A stretch of DNA of 64,000 bases from Flammeovirgaceae bacterium (GCA_021298355.1 JAJTEH010000007.1:1-64000); one strand, 5' to 3'; counted from the stretch's first letter, positions 18,103 to 27,325 are shown. Made by a program: numbers and translations. The notes: generated by a model from the letters alone, not told the origin.

Positions 18103-20022
18103 ATGGGCACAAAATTTTTGGTTTTAGCTTTATTGTTTTCTTGTCAGAATGTAGCGGCACAAAGTTTTAGTTCTCACCTTAATTCTTTACCGGCCGATTC
18201 TACATCTGTTTTGCGTGTGCATAAATTAGTTGATAGCCTGCGGGAGCGTTCGAGCCTAGAAGCAATGGATATGGCTCAATTTGGTTTAGCGTTAGCAGAG
18301 AAAGCTAATTTCAATAAAGGAAAAGCTTTAATGCTCGAAAGTATTGCTTGGTTAAATTATCGCAACAGCGACTATGCAACAGCCATAAGCACCATAAGCA
18401 AAGCCATAGAAATTGCTAAGCAAAACAAGCACAACGAAGTTTGGGCACGTGGGCTTGTTTGTATTGCAGCCATTCATTTCGAGCAAGAACAATTTAAGCA
18501 AGCCATTCGTTTTTTTAAAGAAGCATCAACTATTGCTCTTGCCAACAATGATAAGTATACATACGGAAGAAGTTTGATCAACATTGGCTTTTCGTACATT
18601 CAACTCAACGAACTCGATTCTGCTCTAACCTACACATGGGATGCCTATCGACTTGCGAAAAAGAGAAAGGATAATTACATAACCGGATTTTCGTGCAGAA
18701 ATTTTGGAGAAATTGCCGAAAGGAAAAATGCATTTAATCAAGCACTCATTCAGTTTCAGGAAGGTTTGGAAGTGGCCAATCTATCTTCTAATAATTATTT
18801 GAAAGCCTCTTTGTTATATCGCATAGGCAGAGTATATATTAAAATGGGTTTACCCGAAAAGGCAATTCAGGCGTTAGAACCGGCACTAGAAATCAGTAAG
18901 AAAAATGGATATAAAGCAGAACTGGTAAAATCTTTAGAATATATATCTGAAGCACAAGCTCTTCGAGGCACGTATCTGCTAGCATACCGGTATCAAAAAG
19001 AACACCATCAACTTTATGATTCTTTACAATCTATTAAAACAAACGAAAAATTTTTAGTTGAACAGGCAAATTTAGAGTCGAAGCTAAAACAGGCACAAAT
19101 AGATTTGCTTACAAAAGATGCTGTTTTACAACAAGAAGCATTTGACAAACAAAAAATCATTACTTATTTTTTTATTGGTTGTATCAATTTGCTTGCTGTT
19201 TTCATGGTAATTCTTTGGTTTAATAATAAAAGATTAAAAGAAGCCAAACGTGCACTAGAGAAAAAAAATATTGAAGTTAAAAATCAGGCTAATCAACTAG
19301 CGCTAACTAATTCTACAAAGGATAAATTGTTTTCAATAATCAGCCATGACTTACGTGGGCCATTGGGCAGTTTAAAATCGTTAATGGAGTTGTTAGGCAG
19401 AAAAGAAATTTCAGCAGATGACTTTATCATGATTTCGAAAAAGTTAAGAAGTAACATAGATTCTGTTTACGATGACCTTGATAATCTTTTACACTGGGCA
19501 CGAACGCAACTGCAAGGCATTAAGCCCGAAAAAGAAATGTTTAATCTACAAGCATTGGTTAACCAAAAAATACATCTCTTCGAAGAAGTTGCGGCATCAA
19601 AAGGTATTCAGTTAAAAAATAATATTGGTAAAGATTTTTATGTGTTTGCCGATAAAAATCAAATGGGTTTGGTGATTAGAAATTTAATTGCGAATGCTGT
19701 TAAATTCAGTAAAATGGGTGGCGAAGTTTCACTTTCTGCTTCTTATTTACGTGGCGAACTGAAGTTAGTGATAGACGATAGGGGAGTAGGTATGACAGAC
19801 GATGAAATAAACAGGCTTTTTCACCTCGAAACACACTTTACGAAACGCGGAACTTTTAATGAAAAGGGAGTTGGTTTGGGTTTAATGTTGGTTAAGGAAT
19901 TTGTAGAGAGTAACGAAGGAGCAATCTCATTAAAGAGTGAGTCGGGTGTAGGAACACAGGTTACGATAACCTTTAAAAACCAGCCTGAGCCAGTACCATT
20001 TTTACAGTCGGCTGTTGCGTAA
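18103..20022 (+). CDS. TPR-containing membrane sensor histidine kinase
   Basis: A 639-residue two-component kinase. Signal peptide 1-20; about six TPR-like repeats (60-300, for example ATAISTISKAIEIAKQ and KAIQALEPALEISKK); a coiled-coil stretch; one membrane helix (about 352-373); a second coiled coil; HisKA with H-box SHDLRGPLGSLK (His near 418); and HATPase with N-box NLIANAVKF and G1 DDRGVGM, then GVGLGLMLVKEF. The TPR part is outside the cytoplasm and probably binds a protein or peptide signal. There is no adjacent response regulator, so it is an orphan kinase. It ends in a 20-bp-stem terminator. Confidence 0.93.
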   Translation: MGTKFLVLALLFSCQNVAAQSFSSHLNSLPADSTSVLRVHKLVDSLRERSSLEAMDMAQFGLALAEKANFNKGKALMLESIAWLNYRNSDYATAISTISKAIEIAKQNKHNEVWARGLVCIAAIHFEQEQFKQAIRFFKEASTIALANNDKYTYGRSLINIGFSYIQLNELDSALTYTWDAYRLAKKRKDNYITGFSCRNFGEIAERKNAFNQALIQFQEGLEVANLSSNNYLKASLLYRIGRVYIKMGLPEKAIQALEPALEISKKNGYKAELVKSLEYISEAQALRGTYLLAYRYQKEHHQLYDSLQSIKTNEKFLVEQANLESKLKQAQIDLLTKDAVLQQEAFDKQKIITYFFIGCINLLAVFMVILWFNNKRLKEAKRALEKKNIEVKNQANQLALTNSTKDKLFSIISHDLRGPLGSLKSLMELLGRKEISADDFIMISKKLRSNIDSVYDDLDNLLHWARTQLQGIKPEKEMFNLQALVNQKIHLFEEVAASKGIQLKNNIGKDFYVFADKNQMGLVIRNLIANAVKFSKMGGEVSLSASYLRGELKLVIDDRGVGMTDDEINRLFHLETHFTKRGTFNEKGVGLGLMLVKEFVESNEGAISLKSESGVGTQVTITFKNQPEPVPFLQSAVA

Positions 20023-20029
20023 TAGAATT

Positions 20030-20076
20030 AACATAGAAAAAGGTCTGCCATATTACGGCAGACCTTTTTCTATGTT
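20030..20076. terminator. Bidirectional terminator with a perfect 20-bp stem
   Basis: The left arm at 20030-20049 is the exact complement of the right arm at 20057-20076, with a 7-nt loop atattac. An internal A5 on the left arm faces T5 on the right. It separates convergent genes (kinase on plus, DUF2911 protein on minus). Confidence 0.85.
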
Positions 20077-20086
20077 GAAAAGAAAG

Positions 20087-21214
20087 TTATCCCTTTAATT
20101 TTTTAAGTTCTGCTTCGTAAACAGATAAACTGTTTTTTCTGTTTTCGGGAATATTCTTGATGGCCAGCTCCCAATGTTTAATAGCATTCTTTTTATCGCC
20201 CGATGCTGTGTATCCTCTTGCCATACCAACATGTGCAGTAAATACATCTTCTGCAGTAGTAGCACGTTTAAAATTAAATTTAAAAATCTCCATCGCTTTT
20301 TGCGTGTTACCTTCGGCCAATAACGTTCTGCCATACGTGTGTACATCTTGTACTGAGGCAGTTGGCAATTGAATGGCTTCGTCCATTAGTTTTATTGCTT
20401 CATCTTTTTTGTTTAAGGCTTGTAATACTTGTGCTTTAGTTGATAGCGTTGCAAATGTTCTTCGTCCGATAAAACCATCCTCAATTGCCGTTGTTACCCA
20501 TGTTAAGGCTTGGTCTAAGGCTACTTTATTTTCTACACAAAATTGAGCGGCAGCCACTAAATTCTCTGAAGTGAAACCCATCTCAGTTCCTCTTAATTCT
20601 TCTATCAGTTTAGCAACGTAATATTCGTTTATGTTGGGTACTTCAATTTTAAATCCTGCTTTTTTGTTTTCCCACGCAAGGGTTAATGTTGTTTCATTTT
20701 TTAAGCGGTTTTCAAAATTGTAGGTAAGCCATTCGGTATAGATATTGTCTTGCGGTTGAACGGCAATTTTTGCTACATCGTGTACCGGGTTGTAGTTATA
20801 ACTTCCCCAATTGATGGCTTCTTTGTTCAAAATAAAAAACCAATCTCCTTGTTTTTCAACAGCTAAGTATAAAGCATACTTTCCAGCCGGAATGGTTTTG
20901 CCTTGAATTTGCACGGCATGAGAAAATTCGATTGTTGTAGTTTCATTAGCACCTGCACGCCAGGGTGCTGCTTTAGATGTACCAAAACCCTGGTCGATAA
21001 ATCCATAGTGTACTACATTACCCCAAATTTTACCTGTTCGGTCTTCGCCATTGGGTCCGTGAACATCGGGGCTATTATAGTTCACCGTTATTTTTACTAA
21101 CCCCACATATTGTGTAACACTTGCTTTTTGGTTATCGCCACTGGGAGGTAAGGTAAGTTGTGCCTGCGTTGCAAACACAATTAAGGTGAAAATTGATGTA
21201 AGTATTTTTTTCAT
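20087..21214 (-). CDS. DUF2911 protein with C-terminal TPR repeats
   Basis: A 375-residue exported protein. Signal peptide 1-18 (TQAQ). Residues about 25-190 are a DUF2911 domain: VKITVNYNSPDVHG, WRAGANETTTIEFSHAV, PAGKYALYLAVEK and DWFFILNKEAINWGSYNY. Residues about 230-375 contain TPR-like helices (KDEAIKLMDEAIQL, GNTQKAMEIFKFN, GDKKNAIKHWELAIKNIP). DUF2911 proteins are common in Bacteroidota and have no known activity. A second, DUF2911-only protein is at 55450-55947. Periplasmic location is inferred from the signal peptide. Confidence 0.85.
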   Translation of the reverse strand: MKKILTSIFTLIVFATQAQLTLPPSGDNQKASVTQYVGLVKITVNYNSPDVHGPNGEDRTGKIWGNVVHYGFIDQGFGTSKAAPWRAGANETTTIEFSHAVQIQGKTIPAGKYALYLAVEKQGDWFFILNKEAINWGSYNYNPVHDVAKIAVQPQDNIYTEWLTYNFENRLKNETTLTLAWENKKAGFKIEVPNINEYYVAKLIEELRGTEMGFTSENLVAAAQFCVENKVALDQALTWVTTAIEDGFIGRRTFATLSTKAQVLQALNKKDEAIKLMDEAIQLPTASVQDVHTYGRTLLAEGNTQKAMEIFKFNFKRATTAEDVFTAHVGMARGYTASGDKKNAIKHWELAIKNIPENRKNSLSVYEAELKKLKG

Positions 21215-21287
21215 ACCTAAAGAGGTTGGTTATGAAAGAATGTACGTACTTTGTGTATCTCTGTTTTTGGGTTGGTATAAACAGTAT

Positions 21288-22184
21288 TTAAATGCTATGA
21301 GCGGTAGCTGGAACAAGTAACAATAAAGATTTAGGTAAAACCTTAACAGAAAAATTATTTGCAAACCCAGATGCTTCGCCATCTATATGATAAGGGATAT
21401 TTTTTTCTGTGCGGCATTGTATGTGCTCGGTTTCTAGTGTAAGGCACAATTTAGATTGGTGTATTTTGCCCATTAGTGCCTTTTGTAGAAATGATAAAGA
21501 GGCGAAGGGTGTTAATTGTTTTATAAAAACAACATGCAGTTTTCCATCTTGTAAAGAAGCTTGAGGAGCAATACGAGCATTATTGCCATACTGCGAAGAG
21601 TTAGCAAATGCAGCTATAAATACTAGTTCGGTTTTTTTATTTTGTTCATTTATCCAATACGAAACAGCAAAGGGTTTGAAACTAAAAAATTCTTTCAAAA
21701 CCAATTTAATGTATCCGCCTAAACCTCGCTTACCATCTTTACCAAACAAATTGGCTATGTGTCCGTCAAATCCAAAACCCGATACATTGAGAGAGAGTTT
21801 TTCATTAACCAAGAATGTGTCTATACAAACTGAATTTCCGATGAATACATTCTCAAGTGCTTTAGTATAGTCTAGCGGTATGCCTGTGTGTCTGCTTAAT
21901 CCATTTCCTGATCCTTTAGGTATTATGCCCATTGGTATTTTTTGATGTACCAACGCTTGTGCAACTTCGTTTACGGTGCCATCGCCACCAACTGCAACTA
22001 TTTTATCGAAGTGTTGATCAACTCCTGTTTTGGCCAGCTGTGTTGCGTGGCCTTTGTATTGCGTAAATTCTAATGTACATTCATAGCCATACTGTGCACT
22101 CGTGTCAATAATTTTTCCTTCTACACGCGGTTCAAATCCTTTGCCTGCAAATTTGTTAATGATGAAAAGTATTTTTTTACTCAA
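21288..22184 (-). CDS. Diacylglycerol kinase family lipid kinase
   Basis: Soluble lipid kinase of the DAGK_cat (YegS/DgkB/BmrU) family, which phosphorylates diacylglycerol or a related lipid using ATP. The 298-residue protein has the nucleotide-binding motif VGGDGTVNEVAQ (about 65-76), PKGSGNGLSRH (about 90-100, the GSGN motif) and the C-terminal beta domain with DGKLHVVFIK and IPYHIDGEASG. Length and motif order are normal. The exact lipid substrate, and whether it could instead be a sphingosine-type kinase, cannot be told from sequence. Confidence 0.9.
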   Translation of the reverse strand: MSKKILFIINKFAGKGFEPRVEGKIIDTSAQYGYECTLEFTQYKGHATQLAKTGVDQHFDKIVAVGGDGTVNEVAQALVHQKIPMGIIPKGSGNGLSRHTGIPLDYTKALENVFIGNSVCIDTFLVNEKLSLNVSGFGFDGHIANLFGKDGKRGLGGYIKLVLKEFFSFKPFAVSYWINEQNKKTELVFIAAFANSSQYGNNARIAPQASLQDGKLHVVFIKQLTPFASLSFLQKALMGKIHQSKLCLTLETEHIQCRTEKNIPYHIDGEASGFANNFSVKVLPKSLLLLVPATAHSI

Positions 22185-22251
22185 GGCCTAAAATTTTAAC
22201 AAAGCTAACCGATATGTTTCGTATTTTCATGGTATTGCCCATTACCTTACC

Positions 22252-22599
22252 ATGACTATTTCATCGTTTACACAAAGAATATTTAAGTTTAAAGCCTGGA
22301 ACAGCGAAGCCCGGTTGTTATTAAAGTTAAACACCATCGATTGCCACCGCGGAGAACTACAAAAGGCTGGCCATGTTTTACTACAATTTACAGGCATGCA
22401 CGATAAACACGAAGAAGAAATTTATGAAATGGATATTTTACTGAAAGGTAAAGATAAATGGGTTGTTCGTTGGCTGGAGGATAAATCGGGTTGGTTTATT
22501 TCTCCTGTGGTAAATCCTGCGGAATACCAAAAACTAGAAAAAAAAGAAGCTGCACAATGGGTAAGATTATGCAGCTTTTTTGAAGGCTCGGATGCCTGA
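22252..22599 (+). CDS. YopX-like protein
   Basis: A 115-residue protein with the YopX signature: an N-terminal FKFKAWNSEAR, then LLQFTGMHDKHEEEIYEMDILL, whose key features are Q-x-T-G-x-x-D-K and E-I-Y-E-x-D-I, followed by KWVVRW. YopX proteins are mostly encoded by phages and prophages and have unknown function; here the gene sits alone between housekeeping genes without phage neighbours. The stop codon abuts the convergent acyl-carrier-protein stop (shared TGATCA). A near-consensus tatgtttc box lies about 40 bp upstream. Domestication or phage residue are both possible. Confidence 0.75.
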   Translation: MTISSFTQRIFKFKAWNSEARLLLKLNTIDCHRGELQKAGHVLLQFTGMHDKHEEEIYEMDILLKGKDKWVVRWLEDKSGWFISPVVNPAEYQKLEKKEAAQWVRLCSFFEGSDA

Positions 22600-22854
22600 T
22601 CAGGATTTTAATTTGCTTTGTATGTAACTAACAGCTTGGCCGTATGTTTGCATTTTCTCTGCATCCTCATCCGGAATTCTGATATTGAAAGACTGTTCGA
22701 ATTCCATCACTATTTCTGCGTAATCCAAAGAGTCGATTCCTAAGTCTTTTACAAAGTTAGCATCTGCTGTAATTTCAGATTCTGCTATTCCTAGTTTTTC
22801 AACTAGTATTTCTGTTACACGTTTTGGTACATCTTGCATAAAGGAACTTGTCAT
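22600..22854 (-). CDS. Acyl carrier protein
   Basis: Carries acyl chains on a 4'-phosphopantetheine arm attached to Ser42 in the DSL motif (LGIDSLDYAEIVMEFE). The 84-residue length and acidic nature are typical. It is not in a fab cluster: the neighbours are a YopX-like gene (convergent) and a DUF2807 lipoprotein gene. It may be a secondary carrier protein for a specialised lipid pathway rather than the main AcpP; a flanking acyltransferase is not present. Internal Met6 is an alternative start. Confidence 0.9.
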   Translation of the reverse strand: MTSSFMQDVPKRVTEILVEKLGIAESEITADANFVKDLGIDSLDYAEIVMEFEQSFNIRIPDEDAEKMQTYGQAVSYIQSKLKS

Positions 22855-22879
22855 GTATTAAGCAAAAGTATTAAAACGA

Positions 22880-22909
22880 TGTAAGCCTTCCAAACAGGTA
22901 AGGCTTACA
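22880..22909 (-). terminator. Possible terminator of the DUF2807 gene
   Basis: Perfect 10-bp arms tgtaagcctt (22880-22889) and aaggcttaca (22900-22909). On the minus strand it is followed by a short T-rich tract. It lies 27 bp after the DUF2807 stop. Confidence 0.5.
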
Positions 22910-22935
22910 GCATGGCGGTGTTCCTATGTTTTATT

Positions 22936-23646
22936 TCAGTCTTTTATCAACGAGCTGGCACCTGTTACCTCACTTTCTACTGTTGGATTTCCGCGGTAGG
23001 TAACTATGCTGGCACCACTTACCACTGCATGTAGCTGATCGCTAACCGAAATACGAGCCGAACTTGCCCCGTTAACAGTAAGCATGGCTGTTGTACAGGC
23101 AAAGCCGAACGATTTTAACGAGCTTGAACCCGTAACGGTAGCTTTATAAACCTGTGCACTTCCGCTTATGGCTAATACACTGGCGCCCGATAAGTCTAGA
23201 ATGATGTTATCCGCCTGAAGGTTTACACTGGCTAAGGATGCACCGGATAGGGAAAGATCAAATGTTCCTTGTGTCTCAAATCCTTCTATTTCAGAATTGG
23301 TAGCACCCGAAAGGGCAGCTGCATTTAATACAGGCATGGTAATGGTAACATACGTTTCGTGCTGGCGAGTTTGCCACTCGTCAAAAAACAACGATAGGGT
23401 GTTTCCACTTTTTTTAACGCGTAAATCGTCTAGGTTTCTTCTATCTCCTCTGGCTTCAATATCAAAGTAATTTCCCTGTTTTATTTCAATGGTTAGAGCA
23501 TCGCGGGCATCAATGCGGGTAAATCCATCGATGGTATACGAGCGTTCATCATACTGAATGGGGCCGTTATCTTCGTATTCCGTGCAAGAAGCAGACAAAA
23601 TTAAAATAGAGGTTATCAGGCTTACTGAAATCAGGGTTGTTTTCAT
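22936..23646 (-). CDS. DUF2807 (GIN domain) lipoprotein
   Basis: A 236-residue lipoprotein. Signal peptide with lipobox ILSASC (Cys21). The mature part is a single-stranded beta-helix-like domain of the DUF2807 family, with repeated short units such as DLSGASVLAISG, LSGASLASV, VTGSSSLKSF, VNGASSARIS and VVSGASIVTYRG. The start of the domain, FTRIDARDALTIEIKQGN, is typical. Function unknown. It lies on the same strand as, and downstream of, the sensor kinase at 23705-25054, with a 58-bp gap, so they may be co-transcribed. Confidence 0.9.
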   Translation of the reverse strand: MKTTLISVSLITSILILSASCTEYEDNGPIQYDERSYTIDGFTRIDARDALTIEIKQGNYFDIEARGDRRNLDDLRVKKSGNTLSLFFDEWQTRQHETYVTITMPVLNAAALSGATNSEIEGFETQGTFDLSLSGASLASVNLQADNIILDLSGASVLAISGSAQVYKATVTGSSSLKSFGFACTTAMLTVNGASSARISVSDQLHAVVSGASIVTYRGNPTVESEVTGASSLIKD

Positions 23647-23704
23647 GGTTTTGATTGTTTTGTACTAAGACAATCCATTATGCCAGTACCCCTATGCCGT
23701 TGCA

Positions 23705-25054
23705 TTAAAATCTTAAACTAAATTCTGTGCCCACTCCTAAAGTAGATTTAACCGTTAGGGTTCCATTATGTTGGCGCATGATTTGGCGCGATAAACTTAA
23801 CCCAATGCCCGAACCGTTTTTCTTGGTGGTAAAAAACGGAATAAAAATTTTCTCCAATGCTTCGGGTTCAATTCCGGTGCCATTGTCTTTTACACTGATA
23901 ACAACTTGTTGCTTTTCATTGAGGTAACATTTCAATTCGATTTTTTTATCCTCGTTTCTATCGAATGCCTGCATGGCATTTTTCACCAAATTGATAAGCA
24001 CTTGTTCGATTTGAGATTTATCAGCTTGTATTTGTAATGTTTCCGGCTGAATAGAAAGGGAAGCTTGTATATTATTATCAGCCATTTCTTTTTTATGAAG
24101 CTGACAAATTTCTTCTACTAACGATTTAACTTCTACCTGCGCAATTTTTGGTTTCGGAACCATAGCCAAGCTTCTGAATTCTTTTACAAAATTGATGAGT
24201 CCTTCACTTCGTTTCGAAATAGTTTTTAAAGAAAGATGGATGTCTTCGAGTTGTTCTCTATCAACTGGTTTGTTGCTATCATTTTGCAAGTGTTTACCTA
24301 AATCTTCTTCTACCATATCAGCAAGCGAAGAAATTGGCGTTACCGAATTCATGATTTCGTGTGTGAGTACGCGCACCAGATTTTGCCAGGCTTCCATTTC
24401 TTTTTCTTCCAATTCACTTTGGATATTTTGTAAAGAAATGAGCTTTAAATTTTCTTCTCTTAATGTAAGCTCAATTGCATAAACAGAAAGTTGCAAAGCA
24501 TCTTCGCCAATTTTTATGCGCACTAATTCTCTTCCGCCTGTTCTAAGTTTGGTGAAAGTTTCTACTAAGGTTGAGTTAACTTCGTTTAATTCTTGCAAAC
24601 GTAAAATGCGATTTACTTTCAACAACTTTCTGGCTGCCGTGTTGATGATTTCAACCTGGCCGTTTTCTCTGAATGCCAATAAACCAATACCAACGTGTGT
24701 TACAATATTTTTAAAGAAAAGTAAATCAGCATCTTTCTCTTTTCTGTTGTTGCGCAGGCTATAAACAATTTCGTTTAGTCTTTTATGCAACTGCTGAATG
24801 GCAACATCGCTGCTGTTAGTTTTAAAAGTAGAAGACAAATCATCGAACTGAATACTATCGAGAAAATCGTGCATGTTTCTATGCGAGCGGTCGAGTTCAT
24901 CCACTAAATGTTTCAATTGAAATGCAGCGAGTAGAATAAACAGCGCTGCGAAAATCCAATCTTGCGAACCAAAAATGAAATAGCCCAATGCCAGTATTGT
25001 AGCCGACAGTATGGCTACACGCGGCACAACAGGCGATTTCCAATTAAAGTCCAT
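23705..25054 (-). CDS. Membrane sensor histidine kinase paired with a sigma-54 regulator
   Basis: A 449-residue kinase with two N-terminal membrane helices (about 10-50), a PAS-like domain (about 110-210, FFKNIVTHVGIGLLAFRENG), HisKA with the H-box RVLTHEIMNSVTP (His near 232) and HATPase with NLVKNAMQAF, DNGTGI and GSGIGLSLSRQIM. The domain order and the partner resemble NtrY-like kinases. It overlaps the upstream regulator gene by 11 bp, so translation is coupled. Partner is the NtrC-family regulator at 25044-26414. The input signal is unknown. Confidence 0.9.
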   Translation of the reverse strand: MDFNWKSPVVPRVAILSATILALGYFIFGSQDWIFAALFILLAAFQLKHLVDELDRSHRNMHDFLDSIQFDDLSSTFKTNSSDVAIQQLHKRLNEIVYSLRNNRKEKDADLLFFKNIVTHVGIGLLAFRENGQVEIINTAARKLLKVNRILRLQELNEVNSTLVETFTKLRTGGRELVRIKIGEDALQLSVYAIELTLREENLKLISLQNIQSELEEKEMEAWQNLVRVLTHEIMNSVTPISSLADMVEEDLGKHLQNDSNKPVDREQLEDIHLSLKTISKRSEGLINFVKEFRSLAMVPKPKIAQVEVKSLVEEICQLHKKEMADNNIQASLSIQPETLQIQADKSQIEQVLINLVKNAMQAFDRNEDKKIELKCYLNEKQQVVISVKDNGTGIEPEALEKIFIPFFTTKKNGSGIGLSLSRQIMRQHNGTLTVKSTLGVGTEFSLRF

Positions 25055-26414
25055 ACTTTTCCATTCTTCTATACAAAGAAGCGCGCGTTAAGCCCAATTC
25101 ATCGGCAGCTTTAGAAATATTACCACTGTGCATGTTCAATGCTTTTACAATGGCTGTTTTTTCTACTTCATCTAAATTTAAAGTATCAACAGATGCATTA
25201 TTAGTCATGCTTCGGCTAAATAAGAAATCACTTTCTTGTAGCGAATTAGAATCTGTCATGATCACAGCACGTTCAATGGCATGTTGCAACTCGCGGATAT
25301 TTCCTGGCCAGGGATATCTCTTCAATTTATCTAAAGCTTGTTGTTCGATACTCGAAACAGCTTTGTGATATTTTTTTGCGTAATAATTTAAATAATGTTT
25401 AGCCAGCAAAGGAATGTCTTCCATTCTTTCGCTGAGCGGTGGCACTTGTATTTCAACCGTGTTGATGCGATACAATAAATCTTGGCGAAACGTACCTTCT
25501 TGTACCATTTTTTGCAAAGGCATGTTCGTGGCACAAATCAATCGAATATCTACCGGCACAGGTTGGTTAGCGCCAACGCGTGTTACTTGCCGCGATTGCA
25601 AAGCGCTTAATAACTTACTTTGCAAACTCATGCTCAGGTTTCCGATTTCATCTAAAAACAAAGTACCTCCATTTGCAAGTTCAAAACGGCCTGGTCTGTC
25701 TTCGCGTGCATCGGTAAATGCACCTTTTTTATGGCCGAATAGTTCGCTTTCAAAAAGTGTTTCAGTAATCGCGCCCATGTCTACAGAGACAAAACTTTTG
25801 TCTTTGCGCAAAGAACGTTGATGAATAGCACGGGCAATCAATTCTTTTCCTGTTCCGTTTTCGCCTAAGATTAAAACATTGGCATCTGTTTTGGCTACCT
25901 TATCAATTAAAGTAAAAACATCTTTAATGGCAGTACTTTCTCCAATGATATCGCCAAAGGGTTTGCTGATTTGTTCTTCTAGCATCTCTTTGGCTTTTTT
26001 CAGTTTATCTACTTCTAAGTAAGATTGTTTAAGTTTGATAGCTGTGTTAATGGTAGCAATCAGTTTTTCATTTTGCCACGGCTTTAATACGAAATCCGTT
26101 GCACCCATTTTAAGCGCTTTCACAGCCATTTCAACATCGCCAAAAGCAGTAATCATAATAACTACTGATTTGGGTTCGTGCGTTAAAATTTGTTCGAGCC
26201 AGTAAAATCCTTCTTTGCCACTGGTAATGTCTTTGCTGAAATTCATGTCGAGCAAAATAACATCGTACGTGTCGTTGTGTAAAAGAAAAGGAATTTTGTT
26301 AGGATTTTTTTCGATTAAGACTTGATGATTTTGTTTTTTAAGCAACATTTTGGCTGCTAACAAAACGTCTTCATCATCATCAATCATTAAAATTTTGCCA
26401 CCTTCTTGACTCAC
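25044..26414 (-). CDS. Sigma-54-dependent response regulator, NtrC family
   Basis: A 456-residue activator: receiver domain (1-125; DDDED near the start, phospho-acceptor D in VILLDMNF), AAA+ domain with Walker A GENGTGKELIA (about 180-190), sigma-54 contact loop GAFTDA (a variant of GAFTGA), Walker [12 protein letters not shown], and a C-terminal Fis-type HTH (NISKAADELGLTRASLYRRM). It activates transcription with RpoN (encoded at 9005-10495). The receiver-kinase pair overlaps by 11 bp. Targets are unknown. Confidence 0.95.
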   Translation of the reverse strand: MSQEGGKILMIDDDEDVLLAAKMLLKKQNHQVLIEKNPNKIPFLLHNDTYDVILLDMNFSKDITSGKEGFYWLEQILTHEPKSVVIMITAFGDVEMAVKALKMGATDFVLKPWQNEKLIATINTAIKLKQSYLEVDKLKKAKEMLEEQISKPFGDIIGESTAIKDVFTLIDKVAKTDANVLILGENGTGKELIARAIHQRSLRKDKSFVSVDMGAITETLFESELFGHKKGAFTDAREDRPGRFELANGGTLFLDEIGNLSMSLQSKLLSALQSRQVTRVGANQPVPVDIRLICATNMPLQKMVQEGTFRQDLLYRINTVEIQVPPLSERMEDIPLLAKHYLNYYAKKYHKAVSSIEQQALDKLKRYPWPGNIRELQHAIERAVIMTDSNSLQESDFLFSRSMTNNASVDTLNLDEVEKTAIVKALNMHSGNISKAADELGLTRASLYRRMEKYGL

Positions 26415-26542
26415 AGGTAAAAGATTTATGTTTTAAACTCCGCAATATAGAAAATACCATGCCACCTGAAAAAACACAGAAATCTGCGTTCTATGATGAA
26501 CACTACGGTCAGAAAGGTACAAAATTGTTCAAAAATGAACAG

Positions 26543-27325
26543 TTATTCGGGCAATTTAAAATTGTAAATGCTTACTTTATTTTGCGTGATACCAACCAGT
26601 CTGTTTTCGGATATCAATACAGAATTGAATTTTGCAGGTAAAGTGATTTTTCTTTTTTCGTTGGTGAATAGATCAGTAAGTAAAATTTCAGCATCATTAA
26701 GTGCAAACACTTCTTCGCCATAAAATTCAATTGCTTGCGCGGGCAACTTTGTTATGCTTTTAATTTTCTTACCCATACCGTTGTATATGTGTACGTTTTG
26801 TGCACCTACTATAAATAAAAACTGTTGGTATTCGCGAATAAAAAGTATGTCTTTTGATTTGATTTCTGCGAGTGGAACATCGATGGTAACTTCTCCGATT
26901 TTAGCATTTACTTTTTTCAAACTATTGTCGGCTGCATCTATTATCCAAAAGCTTTTTTGATCGTACGATCCCGCAATTTTTTGTGGATCCATAGCAAACA
27001 CAGAATCAATATAAAAGAAACTGCGCTCTTCTAACTGTGGGTTATATGTTTTTATTTGCCTGGTGGAAGGATGAAACAATACAAATTGAGTTAAATGCCA
27101 ACCATCTAAACTATTGATTTCGCTTAAAGAAATTTTTAATTCATTTAATAAATCGCCATTGGCATTATACTGTTTGATGGCATCATCGGCTGCAATGTAA
27201 AACTCCCCGGATGGATGCAAACCAGCCCAATGGAAATTTTTTATCTCCATTTCTTTGATAAGCTTTTGACTGAATGCTAATGATGAAGAGAGTAGGGAGA
27301 AAAGGAAAAAGAGGGTTAGTCGCAT
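26543..27325 (-). CDS. Exported beta-propeller-like protein
   Basis: A 260-residue protein with a signal peptide (residues 1-19, SLAFSQ). The mature sequence has repeated short strands with recurring W/F at intervals (GEFYIAADDAIKQY, KSFWIIDAADNSLKKV, QFLFIVGAQNVHIYNG, LVGITQNKVSIYNF), suggesting a beta-propeller or WD-like fold. No catalytic motif is visible. It precedes lpxH on the minus strand with a 33-bp gap. Function unknown; periplasmic location is inferred. Confidence 0.6.
   Translation of the reverse strand: MRLTLFFLFSLLSSSLAFSQKLIKEMEIKNFHWAGLHPSGEFYIAADDAIKQYNANGDLLNELKISLSEINSLDGWHLTQFVLFHPSTRQIKTYNPQLEERSFFYIDSVFAMDPQKIAGSYDQKSFWIIDAADNSLKKVNAKIGEVTIDVPLAEIKSKDILFIREYQQFLFIVGAQNVHIYNGMGKKIKSITKLPAQAIEFYGEEVFALNDAEILLTDLFTNEKRKITLPAKFNSVLISENRLVGITQNKVSIYNFKLPE

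Noticed and set aside
26459-26641. 60-residue plus-strand frame after the sigma-54 activator
   Set aside because: It overlaps the propeller gene antisense, has no similarity pattern and is likely chance.
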